From assembly GCF_000832125.1 (NCBI RefSeq), contig NZ_JPRK01000027.1:1-64000 (forward strand): a stretch of DNA of 64,000 bases, read 5' to 3'. The notes beneath the pieces were generated by a model. That model saw only the letters and a list, made by a program, of their open reading frames with translations, was not told where the DNA came from and did no database searches. The stretch comes from Flavobacterium hibernum. Its GTDB lineage: Bacteria > Bacteroidota > Bacteroidia > Flavobacteriales > Flavobacteriaceae. The position numbers were made by a program, and so were the translations under genes. Below are positions 7,361 through 15,474 of the stretch, in pieces (position 1 is the first letter of the stretch; the number at the start of each line of letters is the position of its first letter).

Positions 7361-8497
7361 TTAAAATATAAAGTTACCTAACAACTCCAAAACCTGATTA
7401 ATTTGCTCTTCTGAATTATAACTATGAATACAAAACCGAAGACGCTCTTGTCCTTCTGGCACGGTTGGCGATAGTATTGGTTTAACATCAAAACCTTTGT
7501 CCTGTAGTTGTTGAGCCAATTGTTTTACATTTTCGTTACCTGGTACTATTGCCGATTGTATTGCTGATTTACTGCGAACAAACATTGGTTTCAAGCCCAA
7601 TAAGTTTTTCTGTTGATTGAAAAATATAATATTCTGACGCAATCTTTCTATTGTCTCTTTTTCAATTACTAAGTGTTGATAGGCAACCAAAATTGTTGCT
7701 ACAGAATGCGGAGACAATCCTGTTGTGTAAATAAAACTTCGAGCGAAGTTTACTAGATATTCTCTAAGTTCGGTACTTCCTAAAACAACTGCACCGTGAC
7801 ATCCTAAACCTTTACCAAAAGTCATAATTCGGGCAAAAATCCTATTGTGCAGTTGTAGATATTGCGCCAGACCTTCGCCTGCATCTCCAAAAACGCCTAA
7901 AGTATGCGCCTCATCAACTACTAAATAACAATTGTATTTTTCAGATAGAGTCACCAATTCTTCAAGATTTGGACTATCACCGTCCATAGAAAAAACGGTT
8001 TCGGTAACAATATAAATATTTGCGTCAGGGAATTTTAAAACAAGACGTTCTAAATCTTCAAAATCATTATGATTAAATTTATATGATTTTGCATTCGACA
8101 TTATAATTCCGTCCCGAATTGAAGCGTGACTTAATTCATCATACAAAATAACATCATTTCGTTGCGGTACAGCGCTAAAAAATCCAACATTGGCATCGTA
8201 ACCCGAATTAAATATTAAAGCTGATTCAGCCTCGTGAAACTCTGCTATAAAAATTTCAGCATTTTGATAAAGTAAATGATTTCCAGAAATTAATCTTGAA
8301 CCTGTAGCACCATTTTGAATAACCTCATTTTCGATTAAATAATGATGTGCCTGCTTAAAAATAGCTTCGGATTTTGAAAAGCCTATATAATCATTTGAAG
8401 AAAAATCAATAAGATTATTAAAACTCGGCAATCGTCTTAACGAATTATTTTGCTTTCTGCTTTCAAGCTTTTGAATCAGGTTTTTTGGTAATTTCAT
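7361..8497 (-). CDS. bioF: 8-amino-7-oxononanoate synthase
   Basis: BioF condenses pimeloyl-ACP (or -CoA) with alanine to give KAPA, the first dedicated late step of biotin synthesis. This 378-residue alpha-oxoamine synthase shows the family landmarks: NDYIGFS (35-41), GATGSRLISGNH (63-74), YDELSHASIRDG (119-130), the PLP-ring Asp in DEAHTLGVFG (195-204) and the Schiff-base Lys229 in TFGKGLGCHG. The C-terminal SPTVPEGQERLRFCIH segment is also typical. It heads the minus-strand run that later includes bioD, bioA and the ketosynthase, but is separated from them by unrelated genes. A TAACTTTG element ends 5 bases before the start codon, suggesting a leaderless transcript. Confidence 0.95.
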   Translation of the reverse strand: MKLPKNLIQKLESRKQNNSLRRLPSFNNLIDFSSNDYIGFSKSEAIFKQAHHYLIENEVIQNGATGSRLISGNHLLYQNAEIFIAEFHEAESALIFNSGYDANVGFFSAVPQRNDVILYDELSHASIRDGIIMSNAKSYKFNHNDFEDLERLVLKFPDANIYIVTETVFSMDGDSPNLEELVTLSEKYNCYLVVDEAHTLGVFGDAGEGLAQYLQLHNRIFARIMTFGKGLGCHGAVVLGSTELREYLVNFARSFIYTTGLSPHSVATILVAYQHLVIEKETIERLRQNIIFFNQQKNLLGLKPMFVRSKSAIQSAIVPGNENVKQLAQQLQDKGFDVKPILSPTVPEGQERLRFCIHSYNSEEQINQVLELLGNFIF

Positions 8498-8502
8498 AAA
8501 AA

Positions 8503-8510
8503 CAAAGTTA
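8503..8510 (-). promoter_or_regulatory. TAnnTTTG element abutting the bioF start
   Basis: On the minus strand, TAACTTTG fits the flavobacterial -7 consensus and is followed by only five T residues before the bioF ATG at 8497. If used, transcription would start at or next to the start codon. No clear TTG -33 box is seen 17-23 bases upstream, so the call is tentative. Confidence 0.45.
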
Positions 8511-8570
8511 TGAAATTAAGGCTAAAATTATTTATAAGAGTAACTTTTACCTCAAAAGTTATCGCATAAA

Positions 8571-8600
8571 AAAAGCCAAACATTACTGTTTGGCTTTTTT
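8571..8600. terminator. Terminator after atpC
   Basis: A perfect 8-base stem AGCCAAAC / GTTTGGCT with a 6-base loop is flanked by A-run and T-run on both sides. It lies between the end of atpC and the bioF promoter, and ends the atpDC transcript on the minus strand. Confidence 0.9.
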
Positions 8601-8619
8601 AACTTATTTTAAAATTGTC

Positions 8620-8901
8620 TTAGTCAACTAAAACAATAATTTTATTGTCTTTCATCTCGATAGTACCTGACGTAATCTCTAATGTATAAGTCTGGTCGTT
8701 TACTTTCGTGAATTTACCCGCTACATCTTTAGAAAAATTGAAACTTGGCGCTGCAATTTTAATAGTTCCTTTTTCTAGAATAGAAACAATAGGAGCATGG
8801 TGATTCAATATTTGAAAGCTTCCATCAACTCCAGGCAATGTAACCGATGTTACTTCTCCTGAAAATAATTTTGCTTCTGGTGATACTATTTCTAAAATCA
8901 T
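8620..8901 (-). CDS. atpC: F1Fo ATP synthase subunit epsilon
   Basis: The epsilon subunit is part of the F1 central stalk and links gamma to the c-ring. The 93-residue protein contains only the N-terminal beta-sandwich domain: EIVSPEAKLFSGEV, VDGSFQILNHHAPIVSIL (the family's 'G..GILPNHAP' region) and a terminal beta strand. It lacks the C-terminal inhibitory helical hairpin of the 130-140 residue forms, as is usual for flavobacterial epsilon. It follows atpD by 50 bases. The other ATP synthase genes are not here; atpDC split from the main cluster is normal in this phylum. The spacer 8902-8951 holds four AATTGATAATT-type repeats. Confidence 0.95.
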   Translation of the reverse strand: MILEIVSPEAKLFSGEVTSVTLPGVDGSFQILNHHAPIVSILEKGTIKIAAPSFNFSKDVAGKFTKVNDQTYTLEITSGTIEMKDNKIIVLVD

Positions 8902-8951
8902 AATTTTATAATTGATAATTGATAATTGTCAATTGATAATTATCAATTGGA
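8902..8951. repeat. ATTGATAATT repeats between atpD and atpC
   Basis: The 50-base spacer is built mainly of repeated and inverted copies of TTGATAATT / AATTATCAA. The right part can pair with the left to form an A/T-only hairpin. Being inside the atpDC operon, it could act in mRNA stability or set the beta-to-epsilon expression ratio, which must be unequal (3:1) in the enzyme. The role is inference. Confidence 0.6.
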
Positions 8952-10463
8952 TTATGCTTCAGCCAACATTTTTTCTCCAGCCTCGATTGCATCTTGAATA
9001 GAACCTTTCAAGTTGAAAGCAGCTTCTGGAAGGTGATCTAACTCACCATCGATAATCATGTTGAATCCTTTGATAGTATCTTTAATGTCAACCAAAACTC
9101 CAGGAATACCTGTAAATTGCTCCGCTACGTGGAAAGGTTGAGACAAGAAACGTTGAACACGACGTGCTCTAGATACTGACAATTTATCTTCTTCAGATAA
9201 TTCTTCCATACCAAGAATCGCAATAATATCTTGCAATTGTTTGTATTTTTGAAGAATTTCTTTTACTCTTTGTGCACAGTCGTAGTGCTCATTTCCTAAA
9301 ATTTGAGGAGTCAAAATTCTTGAAGTAGAATCTAACGGGTCAACCGCTGGATAAATACCTAACTCAGCAATTTTACGAGACAATACCGTTGTTGCATCTA
9401 AGTGAGCAAACGTTGTTGCTGGTGCAGGGTCAGTTAAGTCATCCGCAGGAACGTAAACCGCCTGTACAGATGTAATAGATCCTTTGTTTGTAGATGTAAT
9501 ACGCTCTTGCATAGCTCCCATCTCTGTTGCCAAAGTTGGTTGGTATCCTACTGCAGAAGGCATACGACCTAAAAGTGCTGATACTTCAGAACCTGCTTGT
9601 GTAAAACGGAAGATGTTATCAACGAAAAACAATACGTCTTTACCTTGATCAGTTCCTGCTCCATCACGGAAATACTCAGCGATAGATAATCCTGAAAGTG
9701 CTACACGTGCACGAGCTCCAGGAGGCTCATTCATTTGTCCGAAAACGAAAGTAGCTTTAGACTCTCTCATTCCTGGCATATCTACTTTAGATAAATCCCA
9801 TCCTCCATTTTCCATAGAGTGCATGAAATCATCACCGTATTTAATAATTCCTGACTCTAACATCTCACGAAGTAAGTCATTTCCTTCACGTGTTCTTTCA
9901 CCTACTCCTGCGAATACTGAAAGTCCACCGTGACCTTTTGCGATATTGTTGATTAACTCCTGAATCAATACTGTTTTACCAACACCTGCACCACCAAACA
10001 ATCCAATTTTACCCCCTTTTGCGTAAGGCTCAATCAAATCGATTACTTTAATACCTGTGAATAAAACTTCTGATGAAGTTGATAAATCTTCGAATCTTGG
10101 AGCTGGTCTGTGAATAGACAATCCATTATCACCATCTTTAGGCAAGTTTCCTAAACCATCAATAGCATCACCAATTACATTAAACAAACGTCCGTAAACA
10201 TCTGCACCAACTGGCATTTTAATTGGATTTCCTGTTCCAACTACCTCATATCCTCTTGACAAACCGTCTGTAGAGTCCATAGAAATGGTACGAACAGTGT
10301 TTTCACCAATGTGAGATTGTACTTCAAGAACTAATAAAGTTCCATCTTTTTTTGTGATTTCTAATGAATCATAAATTTTTGGAAGTTCAACATCTTTACC
10401 GTTGAAAACTACGTCTACTACTGGTCCAATGATTTGAGCAACTTTTCCTATTACTTTTGACAT
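8952..10463 (-). CDS. atpD: F1Fo ATP synthase subunit beta
   Basis: The catalytic subunit of F1. The 503-residue protein has the Walker A loop GGAGVGKTVLI (about 156-166), the GERTREGNDL signature (about 188-197), a Walker B strand DVLFFVDNIFRFTQAGSEVS and the DELSEED-type loop (EELSEED) near the C-terminus. The signature PAVDPLDSTSR is intact. It is the promoter-proximal gene of an atpD-atpC operon. A good flavobacterial promoter lies upstream at 10525-10554 on this strand, which predicts a leader of about 55 bases. Strongly conserved; no oddities. Confidence 0.99.
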   Translation of the reverse strand: MSKVIGKVAQIIGPVVDVVFNGKDVELPKIYDSLEITKKDGTLLVLEVQSHIGENTVRTISMDSTDGLSRGYEVVGTGNPIKMPVGADVYGRLFNVIGDAIDGLGNLPKDGDNGLSIHRPAPRFEDLSTSSEVLFTGIKVIDLIEPYAKGGKIGLFGGAGVGKTVLIQELINNIAKGHGGLSVFAGVGERTREGNDLLREMLESGIIKYGDDFMHSMENGGWDLSKVDMPGMRESKATFVFGQMNEPPGARARVALSGLSIAEYFRDGAGTDQGKDVLFFVDNIFRFTQAGSEVSALLGRMPSAVGYQPTLATEMGAMQERITSTNKGSITSVQAVYVPADDLTDPAPATTFAHLDATTVLSRKIAELGIYPAVDPLDSTSRILTPQILGNEHYDCAQRVKEILQKYKQLQDIIAILGMEELSEEDKLSVSRARRVQRFLSQPFHVAEQFTGIPGVLVDIKDTIKGFNMIIDGELDHLPEAAFNLKGSIQDAIEAGEKMLAEA

Positions 10464-10524
10464 TACTTATGTATTTATTAAATAGCTATTTAGGTTTATC
10501 GAAAATACCTCTTTTTTCAGAGCG

Positions 10525-10554
10525 CAAAGATAATTTTTTAAAATATAAAATCAA
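10525..10554 (-). promoter_or_regulatory. Promoter of atpDC
   Basis: On the minus strand, TTG (10552-10554) and TATCTTTG (10525-10532) are 19 bases apart, matching the Flavobacterium consensus TTG-N17-23-TAnnTTTG. The element lies about 62 bases upstream of the atpD start. This is the best match to the full consensus that I found in the window. Confidence 0.75.
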
Positions 10555-10644
10555 TTTTTTTTTATAAAAAATACTATTATTTTGTTTGATTCCTAAAAGC
10601 CAAGCCTCAAAAACCGAAAAAAGCATTTTTTAACAAAATAAAAA

Positions 10645-10676
10645 AAAGCCACAACATTTTAGAAACGTGTGACTTT
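10645..10676. terminator. Probable terminator after the GDSL lipoprotein
   Basis: Reading the minus strand, a stem with one G-U pair (AGTCACA... / ...TGTGGCT) is followed by a run of seven T residues. It lies beyond the stop of the gene ending at 10699. Confidence 0.6.
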
Positions 10677-10698
10677 CTTACTAAAAAAAATTGGCTTA

Positions 10699-12264
10699 CT
10701 ATAATGTTGCAGGATATAAAATTTGGTAATTACCCACATTCACTCCTTTAAGATTTGATCCAAATTTTGCGTTAATGGCCTCAATAAACTTATTTGCAAT
10801 AAACGCATATCCTCTTGGTGAAGGATGAACTCCATCTAAAGAAAAAGTCCCTCCTGTTACAAAAGTAGAAGACATTGTAAAATTATTCGCCACTATTCCG
10901 CCATTGTCAATTTGGCTTAAGAATGCATTCGCATCTACAAAAGCAAGACCTTTAGAATCTGCAAGCGATTTTATAATTCCGTTAAATGCATCTGTTGCTG
11001 TTTTTAACTCTGTAATTTCCGTTGGAATTAACACATGTTTATCCTGAAGAGGGTATGTAATTCCAAAACTATTTAAAGGTGCCGGCGGCGCAGATCCCAA
11101 TCCAGAATCAGCTGCAGTTGGCGCAGCACTGATAGCAGACTGCGTTGTTAAAAGAACTAAATCAGTCGCTGTTGCCTGACGCGCCTGCCCAAATACAGCA
11201 CCATAAAAAGCCGCAGTCTGAGCTCCAAGGGTAGGCGTAAAAGCTGCCGTTAATTGCACTGACAAGTTAGGCAGAGACTCATCTTTTATCAATAAAGGAT
11301 TTGCAGCGGTTGTTGACAATAAATTAATTCGGCTACCAGCACCAAAAGCGGTTAAAGCCTGTTTTAACGGACCGTACAACTGTGCATTAAGCGCATTTAT
11401 TGTTGCTGTACCAACTGCAACATTACCTTTACCTATTGCAGAAGCCGTTAACGGATTATAAGGAACTGTCTTAAAAAACGGAATTGAAGTTACGTAAGGA
11501 ATATTAGCCACAACTCCTTTTGCACCACCTGAAGTCAGTGTAGTAACAAGAGCAGCATAAGTTCCGTCAAAACCAACTCCTGGGGCTCCACTTGCAGGTG
11601 TAATAGGATTTGTACCATCACCTCCTGTTGTTGCATATCCCAAAACATCGTTGTTTCCTATCCATAAAGAAAAGAATGTAGGTGCTTGCCCCATAGCATA
11701 AGCCAAAACTGAAGTTGTTCCGTTTGGAGCAAAACGAACATAATAAGGATTTGCTGTTCCATTTGCCAAACCTGCAGCTGCACCATAAGTTGGAGACAAC
11801 AAGTGAAAACTTTTTGCCCCAGGAACACCTGTATTATTATAAGGTCCAGCCGCAACAATTGCAGGATTAAAAACCTCTGTTGTCGGCGGCCCTGTTACAG
11901 GAACGGGTGCTGTACCATTAAAATACAATCTTGGACCAAAAGCAGGATTTACTTGTCCGGAAAAAAGCAAACCTCCCACATTGTCATTTGTATAAGGAAT
12001 CTTAAAATCTCCACCACCAACAAGTTTAAATTGTTGCGCCATGATGTTTGTATAAGCCCCTTCCTGACCACGCTTAAAAAGCGCCCCATCACTAAAGCCT
12101 GATGTCAAAGAATTTCCTAATGCAACATATTTTGAAAAATTAGCAGTCCCAGCAGTCAAAGGCAATCCATCGGAAGAATCGATTACGGTTGCCGGAGAAT
12201 CATCATTATTACAGGCTACAAAGGTCAACGAAACCAATAAAAGCCATTTGAAATTTTTTATCAT
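10699..12264 (-). CDS. SGNH/GDSL-hydrolase-like lipoprotein
   Basis: A 521-residue surface or periplasmic lipoprotein: the signal peptide ends in a lipobox LTFVAC followed by Asn-Asn-Asp-Asp. Hydrolase blocks are visible: block I YVALGNSLTSG (Ser in GNSL rather than GDSL), block III IGNNDVLGYA with its Asn, and block V DGVHPSPRGY with the Asp and His. The middle is rich in Ala/Thr/Gly, unlike compact GDSL enzymes. It follows the TonB-dependent receptor gene by 73 bases on the same strand. That pairing suggests it acts on, or captures, what the receptor imports, perhaps an ester-containing lipid or acylated sugar. Substrate is unknown. Confidence 0.87.
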   Translation of the reverse strand: MIKNFKWLLLVSLTFVACNNDDSPATVIDSSDGLPLTAGTANFSKYVALGNSLTSGFSDGALFKRGQEGAYTNIMAQQFKLVGGGDFKIPYTNDNVGGLLFSGQVNPAFGPRLYFNGTAPVPVTGPPTTEVFNPAIVAAGPYNNTGVPGAKSFHLLSPTYGAAAGLANGTANPYYVRFAPNGTTSVLAYAMGQAPTFFSLWIGNNDVLGYATTGGDGTNPITPASGAPGVGFDGTYAALVTTLTSGGAKGVVANIPYVTSIPFFKTVPYNPLTASAIGKGNVAVGTATINALNAQLYGPLKQALTAFGAGSRINLLSTTAANPLLIKDESLPNLSVQLTAAFTPTLGAQTAAFYGAVFGQARQATATDLVLLTTQSAISAAPTAADSGLGSAPPAPLNSFGITYPLQDKHVLIPTEITELKTATDAFNGIIKSLADSKGLAFVDANAFLSQIDNGGIVANNFTMSSTFVTGGTFSLDGVHPSPRGYAFIANKFIEAINAKFGSNLKGVNVGNYQILYPATL

Positions 12265-12337
12265 AATTTGTATATTTTAAAATTATCACTTTCTAAAAAA
12301 AAGTAAATAACACATTTGTTTTATCTAAAAATCTCGA

Positions 12338-15169
12338 TTACGGATTGATTGTCCATGAAGCAAAATACTGCTGACCAATTAATCCCGCTCCAATTACCTG
12401 AGTATACTCTTTACCTCCAATATTTGCCGCTCCTAATTTAAATACTGATTTTAATTTTGGCACTGCATAATTAATTTGTGCATCAATTACGGTTGCAGAC
12501 TCAATCATACCATCAGCAAAATTTGACTCCCACATGTATTCGCTATTCCATCTTGCACTTACATTGAATCCTAAATTTTTAAATACTTTTTCATTTCCAA
12601 TAGAGGCTTTAATTCTATGTTTTGGAGTATTAAATCCAGCTTCGAAACTTGGATCTTTTGCCTGATCAAAATCAAATTGTGCATAGTTATAATTTAATCC
12701 CAATTCAAAATCAGCGATTATTTTTCTAGAAAGTCCAATCCCAAATCCAAGAGAATGAATCTCTACATCTGAATTCGTATACAATTGATACGCTCTATAC
12801 TCACCATTTTGAATTCCTCGAACTGACTGAAAACCTGGATCTGTTGGCCCAGCTGCAAGATTAGGATTATCTTGTGCCGTACCGTAGTAAGTAGAAATAA
12901 CATTAAGATTTCCTATGAAATTATTATAAATATTATAGTAACCATTAATATCAACTGAAAATCCATTGATCACAGAACGATACCCTAATTCAAAAGCTTT
13001 TACTTCTTCTGGTTTAACATAATTAGCTGTTGCTTTTTTCAACAATGCAGCAGCTGCAATTGGATTACTTCCTGCCATTGCAGCAAAAGCAGTTACAGAG
13101 CTTGCTACATATGAATTATTATAAGCATCGACCCCTGTCATATCTTTTGTAGTTCTCCCGTTGCTATAAGCCTGTCCTTCTGTACTAAGATTAAAAGTCT
13201 CGCTAAATCTTGTTAAGTTATCAGGAGCAGAACCAATTAACACAGCGTTTCCGATATTGAAACCAATATACTGATCTTGTGTAGATGGATTTCTAAAACC
13301 TGTTTGAAAAGAAGCTCTGAAATTATGATTTTTCTTCTCTCCGCCTGAATACACAAGAGAAAGTCTTGGAGAAAAATTACCATCGAAGTTTTTAGATTTA
13401 TCATAACGAATAGACCCCGTAAACTTCAATCTGTCATCCATGAATTTTTTCATCAATTGAGTATATGCCCCATATTCATTATAATTAATAGCTCCATTTG
13501 CATCAGTATAAATTCTACCATGAGAATTCAATTCATATAATCTAAATGATCCACCAACTTGAATTTCGGCAAACTTGATCATATCTTTAAAATTATAATT
13601 TGCATCTGAATGATAAATTCTAGAATTATCAACAAGTTTAGAACCTGTTAATACACTTTCATCATTGATTACCTGACCAAATGCATTTTTAAATTCTGCT
13701 GTTCCCGGCATAAAACGCCCGGTATCTGCAGTAGTCCTTGCAGCCGCATGAGCTTGTGCAGGAGTCGCACCTCCTAAAGTAGACTGAATGTACGCACCCG
13801 CATATTGACCAAACCAAGTTTTATCATCTTTCCATTTTCTATTTACATTAATCCCTGTAAATACCATATCGTAAGAATGCCCTCCATCTTCTGATGTAGT
13901 ATATCCTCTCACAAAAAAGTTCTTTCCTTTAAATTCGATTTTATGCTGCTGCATTGCAAAATCGTTTAAGTAATATCTATTGGCACCTTGATATACCGCA
14001 TTACCAAAACCAAATTTACTTTGCCAGATAATCTCTAATCTTTCATCTCCAAATGGCCTAACATGAAATGAAAAATCGATTTTAGTATTAGCCGCTTTAT
14101 TATCCGTAAGATCGATTTCATTATAACCCGTTCTACTCACGTTTGTATTTGGCAATAAATTTACCGCTCCAGCCGGAATCAATCCCATTCCCGCCAATGT
14201 TTGACCAACGCCTTTTATATTTGTCGAAACTTCATCACCATAAACATTGATTCCGTCGTAATTTGGATTACTTCTATCAATTCCTGCAGTTGTTTTGTCT
14301 GCATAATTTGTAGCGTACCAATCAGTAGCTTGCATATAAGTAAAATTCGCTTTGGCAGCAAAATATTTGTTAAAAGCATGAGCAAATCTCATCCCAAAAT
14401 CATAGTAATTATTGGTACCTGCAGCCTCTTGAGAAGTTTGACCCATTTTAAAATAAACCGAAACTCCTTGATAATTAAACGGACTTTTACTGTTCATAAA
14501 TAAAATTCCATTAAAAGCATTTGCCCCATACAAAGCAGATGATGCTCCAGGCAACAATTCTACACTTTGCACATCAATCTCAGAAACTCCAATCATATTT
14601 CCTAACACAAAGTTCAACAGAGGAGACGAATTATCCATACCATCTACTAATTGCATAAAACGAGTATTTGCTACTGTAGCAAAACCTCTTGTGTTTATAG
14701 ATTTAAAAGACATACTACTGGTATTCATCTGAACCTCTTTTAAATTCTCTAAACCATCATAAAAAGATGGCGAAGCAGTTTTTTTGATGTCCTGAATTCC
14801 CATTCGCTCAATAGTAACTGGCGATTCCAAAATACGTTCCGGAGTTCTTGAAGCAGATACCACAATCTCATCGAGTTTGTTCTCTTCGTCTTTTAAAACA
14901 ACATCAACCTTTTGATTTGCCGTAGTAATATTTACAGTTTTCGATGTAAATCCCTCAAACGACACCTTAATAGTAAAAGGCAATTTAGCTGAAGTTGTCA
15001 ACTTAAATGTACCATCAAAGTCGGACGAGACACCGCTTTGACCTCCCACAACACTAATATTAGCACCAGGAATAGATTGTTTGTTACCGTCAGTAACAGA
15101 ACCAGTAATTGTATTCTGCGCAAAGGAAATTCCGCTGAAAAACAACATAATTAGCAAATACACTCTCAT
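12338..15169 (-). CDS. TonB-dependent outer-membrane receptor
   Basis: A 943-residue outer-membrane receptor. After a signal peptide (MRVYLLIMLFFSGISFAQ) there is a carboxypeptidase-like regulatory domain (about 20-95: TITGSVTDGNKQSIPGANISV), then the plug (about 110-230: LDEIVVSASRTPERILESPVTIERM ... LPGASSALYGANAFNGILFM) and a 22-strand-type beta-barrel. The C-terminus ends in an aromatic strand QQYFASWTINP. The plug is of the classical TonB box and 'SASRTPERI' type, not the SusC type, and no SusD is present. It is probably co-transcribed with the downstream GDSL-type lipoprotein. Ligand unknown. Confidence 0.95.
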   Translation of the reverse strand: MRVYLLIMLFFSGISFAQNTITGSVTDGNKQSIPGANISVVGGQSGVSSDFDGTFKLTTSAKLPFTIKVSFEGFTSKTVNITTANQKVDVVLKDEENKLDEIVVSASRTPERILESPVTIERMGIQDIKKTASPSFYDGLENLKEVQMNTSSMSFKSINTRGFATVANTRFMQLVDGMDNSSPLLNFVLGNMIGVSEIDVQSVELLPGASSALYGANAFNGILFMNSKSPFNYQGVSVYFKMGQTSQEAAGTNNYYDFGMRFAHAFNKYFAAKANFTYMQATDWYATNYADKTTAGIDRSNPNYDGINVYGDEVSTNIKGVGQTLAGMGLIPAGAVNLLPNTNVSRTGYNEIDLTDNKAANTKIDFSFHVRPFGDERLEIIWQSKFGFGNAVYQGANRYYLNDFAMQQHKIEFKGKNFFVRGYTTSEDGGHSYDMVFTGINVNRKWKDDKTWFGQYAGAYIQSTLGGATPAQAHAAARTTADTGRFMPGTAEFKNAFGQVINDESVLTGSKLVDNSRIYHSDANYNFKDMIKFAEIQVGGSFRLYELNSHGRIYTDANGAINYNEYGAYTQLMKKFMDDRLKFTGSIRYDKSKNFDGNFSPRLSLVYSGGEKKNHNFRASFQTGFRNPSTQDQYIGFNIGNAVLIGSAPDNLTRFSETFNLSTEGQAYSNGRTTKDMTGVDAYNNSYVASSVTAFAAMAGSNPIAAAALLKKATANYVKPEEVKAFELGYRSVINGFSVDINGYYNIYNNFIGNLNVISTYYGTAQDNPNLAAGPTDPGFQSVRGIQNGEYRAYQLYTNSDVEIHSLGFGIGLSRKIIADFELGLNYNYAQFDFDQAKDPSFEAGFNTPKHRIKASIGNEKVFKNLGFNVSARWNSEYMWESNFADGMIESATVIDAQINYAVPKLKSVFKLGAANIGGKEYTQVIGAGLIGQQYFASWTINP

Positions 15170-15474
15170 TTGGGTTAGTTTTAGGTTAGTTTATCTAGCC
15201 AAAATACAAATATTTTTGATATTGCTAAAAAATTGTTAAAAAAAATAAACATTTCACACAAAAAACATAACAATTTTAACTATTCATTAATTAGTTTTAT
15301 TGCATTAAAATTAACTATTAAGTAAACATAACTCAAAATACTATGCATACATATAAATTTTTCGTAAAAAAATGCGGATTCAATAAAAATGCAGTGGTGA
15401 TAAAAAAAAATTTGACAATAAAAAAAAGCGAGATATAAATCTCGCTTTTTTAACATTAAAATATTTTGATGTAT
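15170..15474. other. Long A/T-rich spacer between receptor and glmS
   Basis: This 305-base gap has no gene. Its left part, next to the receptor start, is very A/T-rich and should hold the receptor promoter; a near-match TATTTTG to the -7 element is seen on the minus strand but no full consensus. Its right end contains the glmS terminator. Nothing else recognisable was found. Confidence 0.6.
15421..15451. terminator. Terminator after glmS
   Basis: Stem GCGAGAT / ATCTCGC with a 4-base loop, with A-run before and T-run after, located just beyond the glmS stop. It can work on either strand; here it ends the minus-strand glmS transcript. Confidence 0.9.
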
